DNA of 64,000 nucleotides. Origin: Photobacterium chitinilyticum. Its GTDB lineage: Bacteria; Pseudomonadota; Gammaproteobacteria; Enterobacterales; Vibrionaceae. The notes beneath the pieces were generated by a model. The model saw only the letters and a program-made list of their open reading frames with translations. It ran no database searches and was not told the DNA's origin. The stretch is taken from positions 124,001 to 188,000 of the forward strand of contig NZ_RJLM01000005.1 in assembly GCF_004104355.1 (NCBI RefSeq), written 5' to 3'. Positions 10,267-19,127 of this stretch are shown here, one piece after another. The position numbers were made by a program, and so were the translations under genes. Each line of letters opens with the position of its first letter. Position 1 is the first letter of the stretch.

Positions 10267-10941
10267 ATGAATAAATTGAAGTTTGAGAAATATAGTAATA
10301 TACATTTTGATAGTTGTGTGGAGTTAATAAAGTCCACGTGGTGTTTTCATTTGGATTTTATTAACATTCCCAATGAAAGTGTTGTCTATGAATATTATCT
10401 GAAGACATGCTTGAATTGGAATCAACATCTTGATGTGATTCTGGATGAAAATAGTAACGTAAAAGGTGTTCTTTTTGGCAGTAAAGAGGATTCATCGATT
10501 ATCAAAGAACTTCTATTTTTACGAAAAGAAAGACAAATTAATAAATGGAAGAATCAACATCTAAACATTGGTGCATTTGGCGAGCGAAGGAAAGCGGAAA
10601 AATTGCTTGCTAATTTTAAATATAATGATCAACAAGGTGAGAGAGATGCAGAGTTGTTTGATAGTGAGATTAATTTATTCATAGTAAGTCCCGAGTTGAA
10701 AGGTAGAGGACTAGGCCGCAAGCTAATGGACCGCTATATGGACTTTTGTCGAAGCAATGAAATTGCTACCGCGTTTCTTTGGACAGACGCAGATTGTAAT
10801 TACTCCTTCTATCAAAAATATGGTTTTAAGCTGCATGATGTATTTCAATCCTCTAATTTAATGCATAATAATAAACACAAAGAAACAGCTGATGGGATGA
10901 TTTTTTATATAGATGTGAAAGAACAACCTTTTGAATTGTAA
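10267..10941 (+). CDS. GNAT family N-acetyltransferase
   Basis: A 224-residue cytoplasmic protein. The acetyl-CoA pyrophosphate-binding motif A is visible as LFIVSPELKGRGLGRKLMDR (R/Q-x-x-G-x-G/A type), followed by FYQKYGFKLHDVF, the usual motif B end. The N-terminal half (residues 1-130) is charged and helix-rich and probably forms the acceptor site. The acceptor molecule is unknown. The gene is unusually AT-rich relative to the efflux genes, as is its neighbourhood, which hints at acquired DNA. It stands alone with an AATAAAGTTTGCG leader that lacks a strong ribosome binding site. Confidence 0.8.
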   Translation: MNKLKFEKYSNIHFDSCVELIKSTWCFHLDFINIPNESVVYEYYLKTCLNWNQHLDVILDENSNVKGVLFGSKEDSSIIKELLFLRKERQINKWKNQHLNIGAFGERRKAEKLLANFKYNDQQGERDAELFDSEINLFIVSPELKGRGLGRKLMDRYMDFCRSNEIATAFLWTDADCNYSFYQKYGFKLHDVFQSSNLMHNNKHKETADGMIFYIDVKEQPFEL

Positions 10942-11051
10942 AACCTGCAATTTTCGAGGAAGACTCTTTCTATTGAACCTTGTAAAACCACACTGTTCTT
11001 ATGGTTAAATGGGGTTATAATTGGATTGGGGAATTGGCAAAGGAGAAAGCC

Positions 11052-11381
11052 ATGAATCGTTATATTTTACCGATATTACTAGGTTGTCTTACTATTTCTC
11101 TGTCAGTTGATGCTATCGAAAGAGGAAATGGTAGAATGAGCATGTCTCAACCGCCTGTATTTTCAGATTTTGATGCAAACCAAGACGGATTGATATCTGA
11201 GGATGAGTTTGAGAACTTTCAGAAGGCAAGGCAGGAGCAGCGTATATCTGAAGGCCGCCTCTTAAGAAATTCAGTTTATAGTGATGGCATGTTTGATCGT
11301 ATCGATGTGGATCATAATGAATTTATAGATGCGGATGAATTTCAGTCTCACCGTGGCACTATGAAGTCCTCAAAATCGTAG
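11052..11381 (+). CDS. Exported EF-hand calcium-binding protein
   Basis: The chosen ATG at 11052 has AGGAG seven bases upstream and gives a 109-residue protein with a signal peptide (YILPILLGCLTISLSVDA). Two EF-hand loops are readable: DANQDGLISEDEF and DVDHNEFIDADEF, both with Asp at positions 1 and 3 and Glu at 12. It is probably periplasmic and binds Ca2+ with a structural or sensing role. A hairpin follows the stop by ten bases. No partner gene is evident. Confidence 0.8.
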   Translation: MNRYILPILLGCLTISLSVDAIERGNGRMSMSQPPVFSDFDANQDGLISEDEFENFQKARQEQRISEGRLLRNSVYSDGMFDRIDVDHNEFIDADEFQSHRGTMKSSKS

Positions 11382-11391
11382 TTATCGCCTT

Positions 11392-11419
11392 AAGAGAGGA
11401 AACTAATGTTACCTCTCTT
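11392..11419 (+). terminator. Stem-loop after the EF-hand gene
   Basis: AAGAGAGG and CCTCTCTT form an 8-bp perfect stem with a 12-base loop just after the stop codon. The T-run is weak. Confidence 0.45.
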
Positions 11420-12282
11420 CATCAAAGCGAGTTTTTAGGCTGCAACATTTATTTTTAATTGTATTTGCTGGTTCTATCGGTGGGTTTATTCTTTTTTGAA
11501 ACTTGGATAGATCACTTTCTGTAGACAGTATCAATGTGGTTTCTTTTGATAAAATAGCTCGGTACGACTGCATTGTGCGAGTAAATTCATACAAGCTTAC
11601 TGCTTGCTGCCAAAGCGTTGTACGACGGCAACGGAGTCACTGGGTAAAGTGTCTTACTTTGTCTGAGCGTTTATTGAATATGAGGCCAAATTTAGAGGGT
11701 AGTTGCGCCCTTTTATTTGAAGGATCCTTGGATGAGTTGTTCTCATTAGACGATGTCATAATGCTTGTATTACGGTGTCTGCAAACAATATTACATAAGT
11801 AAGGTTGGTTGGAATTAAGTTACTTTTCAAGTTTATAGATGAGATAACGAGAACAGTTAAATTGGATATGAATTGTTCATTTTATTTAACAAAGGCTTAG
11901 GCGGTGAAGTTTACTCACGCTGGAGCGAATCCCTGATAGCTAAAAGTTGTGGAAATATTGGTGCTTCAGTTACAAGTTATAGATCGCAAACGAGACCCGG
12001 GTCACATTACGGGAGGCTATCTTTTTGCACACTTAAAGTGTTATGTGAAAATAAGTGATGGTTTTGTCAATATTAGAGTTTAACTTTCCATTGGCGCAGA
12101 TAAAAAATATTTTTCCTACAAATCAGTAGTCGCTAGATTCCATTCATCATGCTGCTAGTTGTTCACATATCGGCATAACAATTAAAACTTTCTGAAGCTT
12201 CTTTCCGAGATTTATTACTCCAAGAGTAGGGTGTTGAATGAAGTTACATTATTGATTATATATTAGTGGAGTAGTAACAAGC
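11420..12282. other. 860-bp stretch with no recognised gene
   Basis: Open frames of 99 and 61 codons on the plus strand (11503-11802 and 11873-12058) have no good start or ribosome binding site and no recognisable family. Their AT-rich, stop-punctured surroundings suggest decayed sequence. The last ~40 bases before 12283 contain the likely leader of the kinase gene, with GGAG at 12269-12272. Confidence 0.5.
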
Positions 12283-13377
12283 ATGGCATCAGAACCAGTG
12301 CAACGTCGTCTACAGTTTGTATTAGACGCATACAAAAAATATCCGAATGATAATGTCACGTTATGTTATTTCGGAATGGCAAATGAAGTATTCATTGTGC
12401 CAACGAAAGAAGGAAAATACGTCCTTAAGAACTGTTTTAAGAGTAATACTCGTGAGCTGGTCAGTAATGAGGTGGCATTGATAGAACACCTTAACCTGCA
12501 TGGCTGTCCAACTCCGGCAATTGTAGCAGATAAAACAGGATCCCCTTTTCTCGAGTTTGACGGTAGCTATTACGTAATGACGGAATTTGTTCCGGATATG
12601 ACGTATAACTGGGAAAGTGATATACCAGCGAAAGCTCATCGCGAAACCGTGCATGCGTTAGCCGATTTTCACAAGGCATCGAGAAATTTTAACGAGCCGT
12701 ACCCGGGACTGCGCGTTCAGTTTTTGGATATGGCTGCGTGCCGGAGCTGGTTGCAAGATCTAAAAGAACAAATTGAAACCGCTGATAAATCGAGAGAATC
12801 GGTGGTGAAGATGGCTCGTTTACTTCCTAAGCTAATTGCTCTTGCTTGCAAACTTGAAGATGAGATATCAACGCTTGATCTAACTGTGCTGGAAAAGTGC
12901 TATATCCATGGTGACATGCACTGTTTCAATCTCTTTTATGATCAGGACGGAAACTACACCGGAGTGATTGATTTTGATTTCTCTCGTTACGATCATCGCC
13001 TAACAGATATCTACTGGAGTAGCCGGATATTTTTCTTCCGTGAGCTTCGGAAAAAATATAGCAGAGAAGAACTGAACTCAGAAGACTTCGATGTTCCGCA
13101 AGCTATCGTTGAACAGATTTTATATGACAACTGGCAGATGATAGTCAGCGAATACCGTAAAACATCCGGGTTAACTGCAGAGGAGCTGTTACTAATACAT
13201 CTTTTTGTAGAGGCTGTACCTCTTTATATTGTTCGGTTCTTCAATCTGACTAACAGTGAAGAAGAATGCCTGAAACATTTAGACTGGTTTGAATGGGAGC
13301 TTTCTCGTTTGGAAAGGGATAGTCAAGTGTTGCAAGTAGTCATCAAGAGAGTGTTGGATGAACTTGATTCAAAATAG
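12283..13377 (+). CDS. APH-fold small-molecule phosphotransferase
   Basis: The 364-residue protein has the aminoglycoside phosphotransferase/choline-kinase fold. The Brenner-type catalytic loop is YIHGDMHCFNLFYD (HGD-x-H-x-x-N) and the metal-binding segment is GVIDFDFSRYD. The nucleotide-binding lobe carries KYVLKNC with the ATP-contacting Lys. Such enzymes phosphorylate a hydroxyl of a sugar, amino alcohol or antibiotic. The MATE exporter gene overlaps its 3' end by 20 bp, so phosphorylation and export are probably linked, as in self-protection or biosynthetic modification (inference). Whether it confers resistance cannot be told. Confidence 0.8.
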   Translation: MASEPVQRRLQFVLDAYKKYPNDNVTLCYFGMANEVFIVPTKEGKYVLKNCFKSNTRELVSNEVALIEHLNLHGCPTPAIVADKTGSPFLEFDGSYYVMTEFVPDMTYNWESDIPAKAHRETVHALADFHKASRNFNEPYPGLRVQFLDMAACRSWLQDLKEQIETADKSRESVVKMARLLPKLIALACKLEDEISTLDLTVLEKCYIHGDMHCFNLFYDQDGNYTGVIDFDFSRYDHRLTDIYWSSRIFFFRELRKKYSREELNSEDFDVPQAIVEQILYDNWQMIVSEYRKTSGLTAEELLLIHLFVEAVPLYIVRFFNLTNSEEECLKHLDWFEWELSRLERDSQVLQVVIKRVLDELDSK

Positions 13378-14764
13378 AATGCGATATGTAAGGCCTAATC
13401 TGGCGCGTCCGATCATAAAGTTAGCGATGCCTATTATGATACAAGGTGTTCTTTTTACCTTGATGGGTTTTGTTGACTCACTGATGATTGGTCAGCTGGG
13501 GGAAGGAGCGATCTCGGGTCTGGGTAATTCCAGTCAGCTTCTATCATTTAGCTTCCTGTTGTTTGCCGCGTTGTCGACAGGGGGAAGCATTATGATTTCT
13601 CAATATTCTGGTGCGAATCAACAACAAAAGCTGTTACATGTGGCGCAGAGTATGGTGACGACAGGCTGGCTTTGTGGTGTGTTGTTAGCCTCTATCTTCT
13701 TTTCTTATGCTGAAGAATTGATAGCAATATTAACGACAGATGTATTTCTACCTCGTGAGGAATGGTCTGAAGTACCTGTAATTGCCGGAACATATATTAA
13801 AATCGTTGCACTTGCCGTACCTAGTATGTTGCTCTCGCAGATGATCTCTGCCGTTTTTAATTCTACGGGGAATACTAAGACACCGGTAAAAATATCGATT
13901 TTTTTCAATGTCGTTAATTTTGCAGGTAACTATATCCTTATCTTTGGGTTGCCTATCCCGGGTATAGTGGAACCGTTATTTACACCATTAGGGCTACGAG
14001 GTGCGGCCTATGCGACGTTTATTGCAAGTGTCGGGCAAAGTCTGGTTTTACTTATTTGTTTCTTCCGAAAATTCCGAATTGTTAACTTATTAGTCCCTGA
14101 GTGGACTTCATTAAAACAAATTATAGAACTAGGTTACCCCAATACCATCGATGGTTTTTACTGGCAGGGGGCTCGCGTATTTTATACTGTGCTCATGAAT
14201 TCGGTAGGGGCTATAGCCTATGCTGGTTATGCCATTATTCGAACGTTTAAGGGGCTATTCATGCTGCCTGTAGGAGGCTTGCAGCAAGCAACCGCGATCC
14301 ATATTGGCAAGCTGTTGGGAGCTGGGAAGTTTCGTCAGGCTCAGGCAAGTGCCAGCAGTGCGATTTTTGCAGGATTGGCAATAATGACGATCCCTGTTGT
14401 ATTACTTATTCTCTTTGCGCATCCGTTGCTGAGTTTGTATAAAATTCAGGCTGAAACATATGACTTGGCTTATATGTGTATTTGGATTCTTGCTTTTTCT
14501 CTCTATTTTACCTCTATAAACTCGGTGATTCCGGGGTTGTTGAGAGCAGGGGGAGATGCTAAGTCGGTAATGAACACCACGTTGATCAGTTTCGCCGTGG
14601 TGGGAGCGCCTGCGAGTTACATTCTTGGGGTTTGGTGTGATTGGGGGCTTATCGGCGCCTTTGTCGGAATATCACTGGAAGAAGTCTTTAAGGCGGGTTT
14701 ATTTGTTCGCCGAATGCGATCTGGGCTTTGGGTGAATAACTTAGTTAGATCTAATCTTAGATAA
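13358..14764 (+). CDS. MATE family efflux transporter (first copy)
   Basis: A 468-residue inner-membrane protein with twelve predicted helices in two homologous halves. Typical MATE sequences include IIKLAMPIMIQGVLFTLMGF at the first helix, MIGQLGEGAISG after it, and GAIAYAGYAIIR in the second half. It exports a cationic or drug-like solute using Na+ or H+. The ATG at 13358 lies inside the end of the kinase gene; a second ATG at 13379, after the kinase stop, is possible. A T-rich hairpin follows at 14798. A second, clearly different MATE gene lies 4.4 kb downstream. Confidence 0.88.
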   Translation: MNLIQNRMRYVRPNLARPIIKLAMPIMIQGVLFTLMGFVDSLMIGQLGEGAISGLGNSSQLLSFSFLLFAALSTGGSIMISQYSGANQQQKLLHVAQSMVTTGWLCGVLLASIFFSYAEELIAILTTDVFLPREEWSEVPVIAGTYIKIVALAVPSMLLSQMISAVFNSTGNTKTPVKISIFFNVVNFAGNYILIFGLPIPGIVEPLFTPLGLRGAAYATFIASVGQSLVLLICFFRKFRIVNLLVPEWTSLKQIIELGYPNTIDGFYWQGARVFYTVLMNSVGAIAYAGYAIIRTFKGLFMLPVGGLQQATAIHIGKLLGAGKFRQAQASASSAIFAGLAIMTIPVVLLILFAHPLLSLYKIQAETYDLAYMCIWILAFSLYFTSINSVIPGLLRAGGDAKSVMNTTLISFAVVGAPASYILGVWCDWGLIGAFVGISLEEVFKAGLFVRRMRSGLWVNNLVRSNLR

Positions 14765-14797
14765 TAACTGGTGATAGTTTGCTTCACAGTAACAAAG

Positions 14798-14818
14798 CGA
14801 CACATAGCCTTTGTGTCG
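14798..14818 (+). terminator. Rho-independent terminator after the first MATE gene
   Basis: CGACACA pairs with TGTGTCG around a 7-base loop and is followed by TTTTGTTTTCTTTT, a good T-rich tail. Confidence 0.7.
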
Positions 14819-15304
14819 TTTTGTTTTCTTTTCCTTTCATTGGTTCTTTGATGGGGTTTATCAGAGTTATAGGTATGGTTTTTATTAGTATGTTTAAAAG
14901 TTAATATCGCTATAGATTTAAGTGTGTTTATTTGTACTCATATATTACTTCAGCAAGGTTAGATATGTGGCAAAATGGATAGGTCTCTAATAATAGATTG
15001 ATTTTTTATAACACCATGACTTTTTATTATGCGAGGTATTTCTTGCTTAAAAAGTTGTTGTAACAACTTTTCTCTTAGTTGCTTGAAGTGCATCGCAAAA
15101 GCTAATTGTTTGATTTATTGTTTAGATTTACGCCTGTATGCTCTTGTTTATGGTTGTTGATATGATGCGTGAAATTATTTTAACTATTCTTTTGTTAATA
15201 TTTTTACGCCATGTTTCGACAGCCTCGCGGTATTACTATGCTGTTCTATAGACTGAACCGATACAGAATATATTTAGTTATTAACTATTAAGAGCCGTAG
15301 AGAT
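14819..15304. other. Long AT-rich leader upstream of the decarboxylase gene
   Basis: No gene is seen. The stretch contains a perfect 10-bp inverted repeat with a 2-base spacer (AAAAGTTGTT / AACAACTTTT, 15050-15071), which could be an operator or part of a structured leader. Several TATAAT-like boxes make promoter calling unreliable. Confidence 0.4.
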
Positions 15305-16891
15305 ATGGGGAAGCTTGATCAGCGCGAAACACCAATATTTAGCAATTTAAAGAATGAATATGCGGCAAGGAAGATTGCTCCTTTTCATGTACCTGGGCAT
15401 AAGCAAGGGCGAGGGATAGACAAAGAGTTTTATGATTTTATTGGCCCTAATATCTTCAAGATAGATGTCACTATATTTGAGATGGTTGATGGACTTCATT
15501 ATCCCAAAAGTCACATAAAAAAAGCCCTAGAACTTACCGCAGAAACTTTTGGCGCCAAAGAAAGCTTTTTCACCGTGAACGGCACTTCTGGTGGTATTCA
15601 GGCCATGATCTTATCAGCTATAAAGCCCGGTGAAAAAATCCTAGTTCCACGGAACATCCATATATCTGTCAGTGCTGGGATTATTTTAGGTGGTGCAACG
15701 CCTGTCTATATGCAGCCAGAAATTGATCCAGTTAACGGTATTGCGCATGGCGTTTCACCAGAAACGGTTAGACAGACCCTTTTGCAGCATCCGGATGCAA
15801 GTGCTGTTTTAGTTATTAACCCCACCTATTACGGAATAGCAACTGACCTCGTTTCTATTGTCAACATAGTGCATGGCTATGATATTCCTTTACTTGTCGA
15901 CGAAGCACACGGTCCGCACTTGCAGTTTGCGGATGATCTCCCTATCTCTGCAATGGAAGCCGGTGCTGATGCCTGTACTCAAAGCACACATAAATTGACG
16001 GGTGCGTTAACACAGGGCTCCATACTGCACATTCAGGGGGATTTAATTCAGGGAAACCGGGTTAGACAAGTGCTCAACATCTTACAGAGCACCTCGCCAT
16101 CTTATCCCTTGCTGGCGTCACTAGACGTCGCTAGAAAGCAGGTTGCCTTGGATGGAGAGAGCCTGATTGGACAGGCTATACGCAATGCTAAGTGGCTAAG
16201 AGGAGAGATTAACATCATATCTGGCATGCATTGTTTCGGTGAAGAAGTTCTTGATCGTCAAGGCGTGTTTGCGTTTGATCCTACAAAGATCTCCGTCAGT
16301 GCAAAAACGTTGGGGCTAACAGGTTTTCAGCTCGAAAAAATTCTCACGACCGAATACAACATTCAGGTTGAACTTTCAGATTTTTATAATGTGCTTTTTA
16401 TCACCAGCTATGCCGACAGCAAGGACGACCTCAAGACGGTACAGCATGCACTCAGAGCTATCTCGGCACAATATACTCCTTTGGCACATAAAGGCGACGT
16501 ACCAGCAGTGAATTACCTTAGCACTACGCCAAGGATGCTTGACAATCCCAGAGACGCTTTTTTTGCCGTTAAGACCAAGTGCCAATTAAATGAGGCCATC
16601 GGGAAGAAAAGTGGTGAATCCATTATGGTTTATCCCCCAGGTATTCCCATTTTGTATCCGGGGGAAGAGATTACAGAAGATATTATCCACTACATTGAGA
16701 TGCTGAAATCAACCAATGTCTCCGTGCAAGGCCTGGAAGACTCAAGCCTTGAATACATTAATATAATTGAAGATTATGCTGTTTGTCCGGTAGCTTCTAT
16801 GCCCCCTCCAGTACAGGATTGTTCAGATGTGATCGAACAGAGTCCATCTAATACAGAAGTGTTTGAGCCCGCCATAATGAATACTGGTTAA
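15305..16891 (+). CDS. PLP-dependent Orn/Lys/Arg decarboxylase, short (wing-less) type
   Basis: A 528-residue fold-type-I PLP enzyme. The start of the major domain is clear (IAPFHVPGHKQGRGI), with the PLP phosphate region TVNGTSGGIQAM, the cofactor-binding VDEAHGPHLQF and the Schiff-base Lys in STHKLTGALTQGS. It lacks the N-terminal wing domain of the ~710-residue inducible CadA/AdiA/SpeF enzymes and resembles the Bacillus-type short decarboxylases. It should make a diamine such as cadaverine, putrescine or agmatine, or act on a pathway-specific basic amino acid. The glycosyltransferase-GNAT gene follows 69 bp later, so it likely belongs to the same operon. The C-terminal 60 residues are acidic and poorly conserved-looking. 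Confidence 0.87.
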   Translation: MGKLDQRETPIFSNLKNEYAARKIAPFHVPGHKQGRGIDKEFYDFIGPNIFKIDVTIFEMVDGLHYPKSHIKKALELTAETFGAKESFFTVNGTSGGIQAMILSAIKPGEKILVPRNIHISVSAGIILGGATPVYMQPEIDPVNGIAHGVSPETVRQTLLQHPDASAVLVINPTYYGIATDLVSIVNIVHGYDIPLLVDEAHGPHLQFADDLPISAMEAGADACTQSTHKLTGALTQGSILHIQGDLIQGNRVRQVLNILQSTSPSYPLLASLDVARKQVALDGESLIGQAIRNAKWLRGEINIISGMHCFGEEVLDRQGVFAFDPTKISVSAKTLGLTGFQLEKILTTEYNIQVELSDFYNVLFITSYADSKDDLKTVQHALRAISAQYTPLAHKGDVPAVNYLSTTPRMLDNPRDAFFAVKTKCQLNEAIGKKSGESIMVYPPGIPILYPGEEITEDIIHYIEMLKSTNVSVQGLEDSSLEYINIIEDYAVCPVASMPPPVQDCSDVIEQSPSNTEVFEPAIMNTG

Positions 16892-16960
16892 GAACTCAAT
16901 CTCATTCTTAGTTCAGCAGGTACAGCTTCTTTAGACATCCACCAGACAACGAGTTAAATA

Positions 16961-18979
16961 ATGATAATTACAGACCTTGCAATAGAGACTCTCGACCAAC
17001 ATGTTTATCTGGGAGAATACGAAAAAAGGATAAACAAGCTTAAACTGGATTTTATCGAACTCCAGGGATATATACAGGCAAATAAAGAAGACGTTATCTT
17101 TCTAAAAAAACAGTTCCAATCACAGCTTGAAGCGCTGAGAGGGTGGGTCTGTAAACATGGTGAAAAACTGGATATTACACGCTGCTCGTCGTTGTTAGCG
17201 GTACCGGCCCAGCAGTTGGGTGAGGACGAAAAACTTATTCACCGGATATGGATGGGAGGTGGCCTGCCAGAGACAACTAAAAATGCCATTGCGCAATGGG
17301 ATCTTGCTATTCAGGCGGTAAAAGATAACGCCTATCAGAGTGTACTGTGGGTATGGAATGAGGAGCAGCTTAAAGACGACCCTCATTTTATTGCAACAGG
17401 GGGAGATGGTGAATATACCCTCGGTCAATATACATTCGGTGGCCATATTTCTCATGTTAACTCTCTACAGGCGTTAGCAATAGCGCAAGCCAGAGAATAC
17501 TTTGGTGTAGTTAATAAGCTGCACGACAATGGCTATTATGCAACCCTGTCAGACTATTTCAGGTTTATGATTGTGATCGAGTTTGGTGGCGTTTATATGG
17601 ACAGTGACACAATTCCCTATAAACCTGCCACCTTGTTTCTGGCTAAGCCTGAAATCCCTGATTATAGTCACTACGTGCAGGATGATGCCGGAGAGTGGCA
17701 ATTGCACCGTCTCGACTGGATGAACCTGTTCCTCGATGAAACAGGGATGATTATCGCCAAGAAAAATAATCATTCACTGCGCGAACTCCTCAGTAAATTG
17801 AATAGTCACTACCTTCGCCTACCTGAAGATATACCGTTCAAAAACAAAGAGTTCGAGCTTTTTGTTTTTGAACAACTTTATGACGATTGGAAAACTCACA
17901 TTGGTTGCAGTTTTATAAGCCACGATGAGTTGACTCAAACCTACTCCGCGCTGTTCAATCAGCAGAGCGAGCCGGTTCTTTGTGGTATCCGGGGCATGCG
18001 CTTATCACATGATATTATCACTGGTATTCACCTCCCTTTGAGTGATGACGAGAGTCAAAGCTATGATCGCTGTATCACTAATCTGACGAAAGCAAACTGG
18101 ACACTGAACAACTCGCTTGAGCTGGCTCAAATTAGTGATGTATTCTCCTTAGATGAAGTGCCAAGAATGGCTTACCCACCACAGCTTCGCTCCGATATTG
18201 AGCATTATCACTACTACAACGTATTAAGCGCTGACGACAACCTGGATCGAGTCAACAACCTGTTTAGTGATTATATGATCGCATGTAATCAAGACTCCAT
18301 TGCTCGTGGTCAATATTGGTATGGCAAAGAGTCTGAAGTAAAGGAGGACTCATATACTTGTAAAGCCAGCGGGCTGAGGGCAAGAAATGCCGTTAGGTTT
18401 GTGCCGGGGAAACAAACCAGTGATATCGATCAGCATGAAATGGCGAAGCTGATTTTTGAAACCAGCTATCTTGAATATTGCTCAGCTGGAAATGTGCTTG
18501 GACTGAATCTGATCGAATTGCAGAAAAAGCAAAATATTGAGCCTTATATCACTTTGCTACAAGGTGTTTATGACTCTGGCTCGATGAGTTCGTTTTTAGG
18601 CTTTTTCATCGCTGGGAGCAGCGGCCAGTTTTATGCCATCAAAGCTCCGTATTACTACCGAGATGAAATGAAAGCTGTTGATGATGCTTATGATGATTTC
18701 GTTATGAGCAATCTTAGAGAAGATGATTACTTTATTAGTACGGTAGCCATTAAACACAGCGCAAGAGGACAGGGGGCCTTCACTCAGATATTCAACAAAT
18801 TGAAAAGTGATGCACTGGCACACAGCTGTAGCAGGATCTTACTCACGGTCTATGCCAGCAGCGACGCACTTGCGATTTACCTGAATAAAGGTTTCGAAAT
18901 CATTGATACCTTCGACTATGTACAGGATATATTCTTCGACAAGGTACATTTGTTAGTTTACACGTTGAGTGACCAATAA
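16961..18979 (+). CDS. Two-domain glycosyltransferase (TcdA/B-type) fused to GNAT acetyltransferase
   Basis: The 672-residue protein has a coiled N-terminus (residues ~1-80) and a GT-A glycosyltransferase domain related to the DXD sugar-binding family that includes the clostridial toxin catalytic domain. This domain begins KLIHRIWMGGGLPE, and LSDYFRFMIVIEFGGVYMDSD supplies the nucleotide-sugar region and the DxD metal motif. The C-terminal ~200 residues are a GNAT domain: STVAIKHSARGQGAFTQIF is the acetyl-CoA motif and AIYLNKGFEIID the motif-B end. One polypeptide could therefore glycosylate and acetylate the same acceptor. No signal peptide, secretion marker or toxin translocation region is present. 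In this cluster it reads as a tailoring enzyme, although a toxin-like role cannot be excluded. Confidence 0.75.
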   Translation: MIITDLAIETLDQHVYLGEYEKRINKLKLDFIELQGYIQANKEDVIFLKKQFQSQLEALRGWVCKHGEKLDITRCSSLLAVPAQQLGEDEKLIHRIWMGGGLPETTKNAIAQWDLAIQAVKDNAYQSVLWVWNEEQLKDDPHFIATGGDGEYTLGQYTFGGHISHVNSLQALAIAQAREYFGVVNKLHDNGYYATLSDYFRFMIVIEFGGVYMDSDTIPYKPATLFLAKPEIPDYSHYVQDDAGEWQLHRLDWMNLFLDETGMIIAKKNNHSLRELLSKLNSHYLRLPEDIPFKNKEFELFVFEQLYDDWKTHIGCSFISHDELTQTYSALFNQQSEPVLCGIRGMRLSHDIITGIHLPLSDDESQSYDRCITNLTKANWTLNNSLELAQISDVFSLDEVPRMAYPPQLRSDIEHYHYYNVLSADDNLDRVNNLFSDYMIACNQDSIARGQYWYGKESEVKEDSYTCKASGLRARNAVRFVPGKQTSDIDQHEMAKLIFETSYLEYCSAGNVLGLNLIELQKKQNIEPYITLLQGVYDSGSMSSFLGFFIAGSSGQFYAIKAPYYYRDEMKAVDDAYDDFVMSNLREDDYFISTVAIKHSARGQGAFTQIFNKLKSDALAHSCSRILLTVYASSDALAIYLNKGFEIIDTFDYVQDIFFDKVHLLVYTLSDQ

Positions 18980-19014
18980 GGTCTGTTGGAGCCCCCCTTC
19001 TTTGCCTATCACCA

Positions 19015-19054
19015 CAGCTGTAAAACTTGGCCTTAACGGTTGATTTTACAGCTG
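19015..19054. promoter_or_regulatory. 11-bp inverted repeat in the leader of the second MATE gene
   Basis: CAGCTGTAAAA (19015-19025) and TTTTACAGCTG (19044-19054) are perfect inverted copies 18 bases apart, 74 bp before the MATE start. It could be an attenuator, a terminator of the upstream gene, or a regulator site. Confidence 0.4.
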
Positions 19055-19127
19055 CCCGACAACTAAAGAGAAGCCGTCAGCGATTGCTTAGCGACTTTCT
19101 CAGCATTATTAAAGAACCCTGAATCTA

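Noticed and set aside
11503-11802. 99-codon frame after the EF-hand gene
   Set aside because: No ribosome binding site or family; compositionally odd and surrounded by stop-rich sequence.
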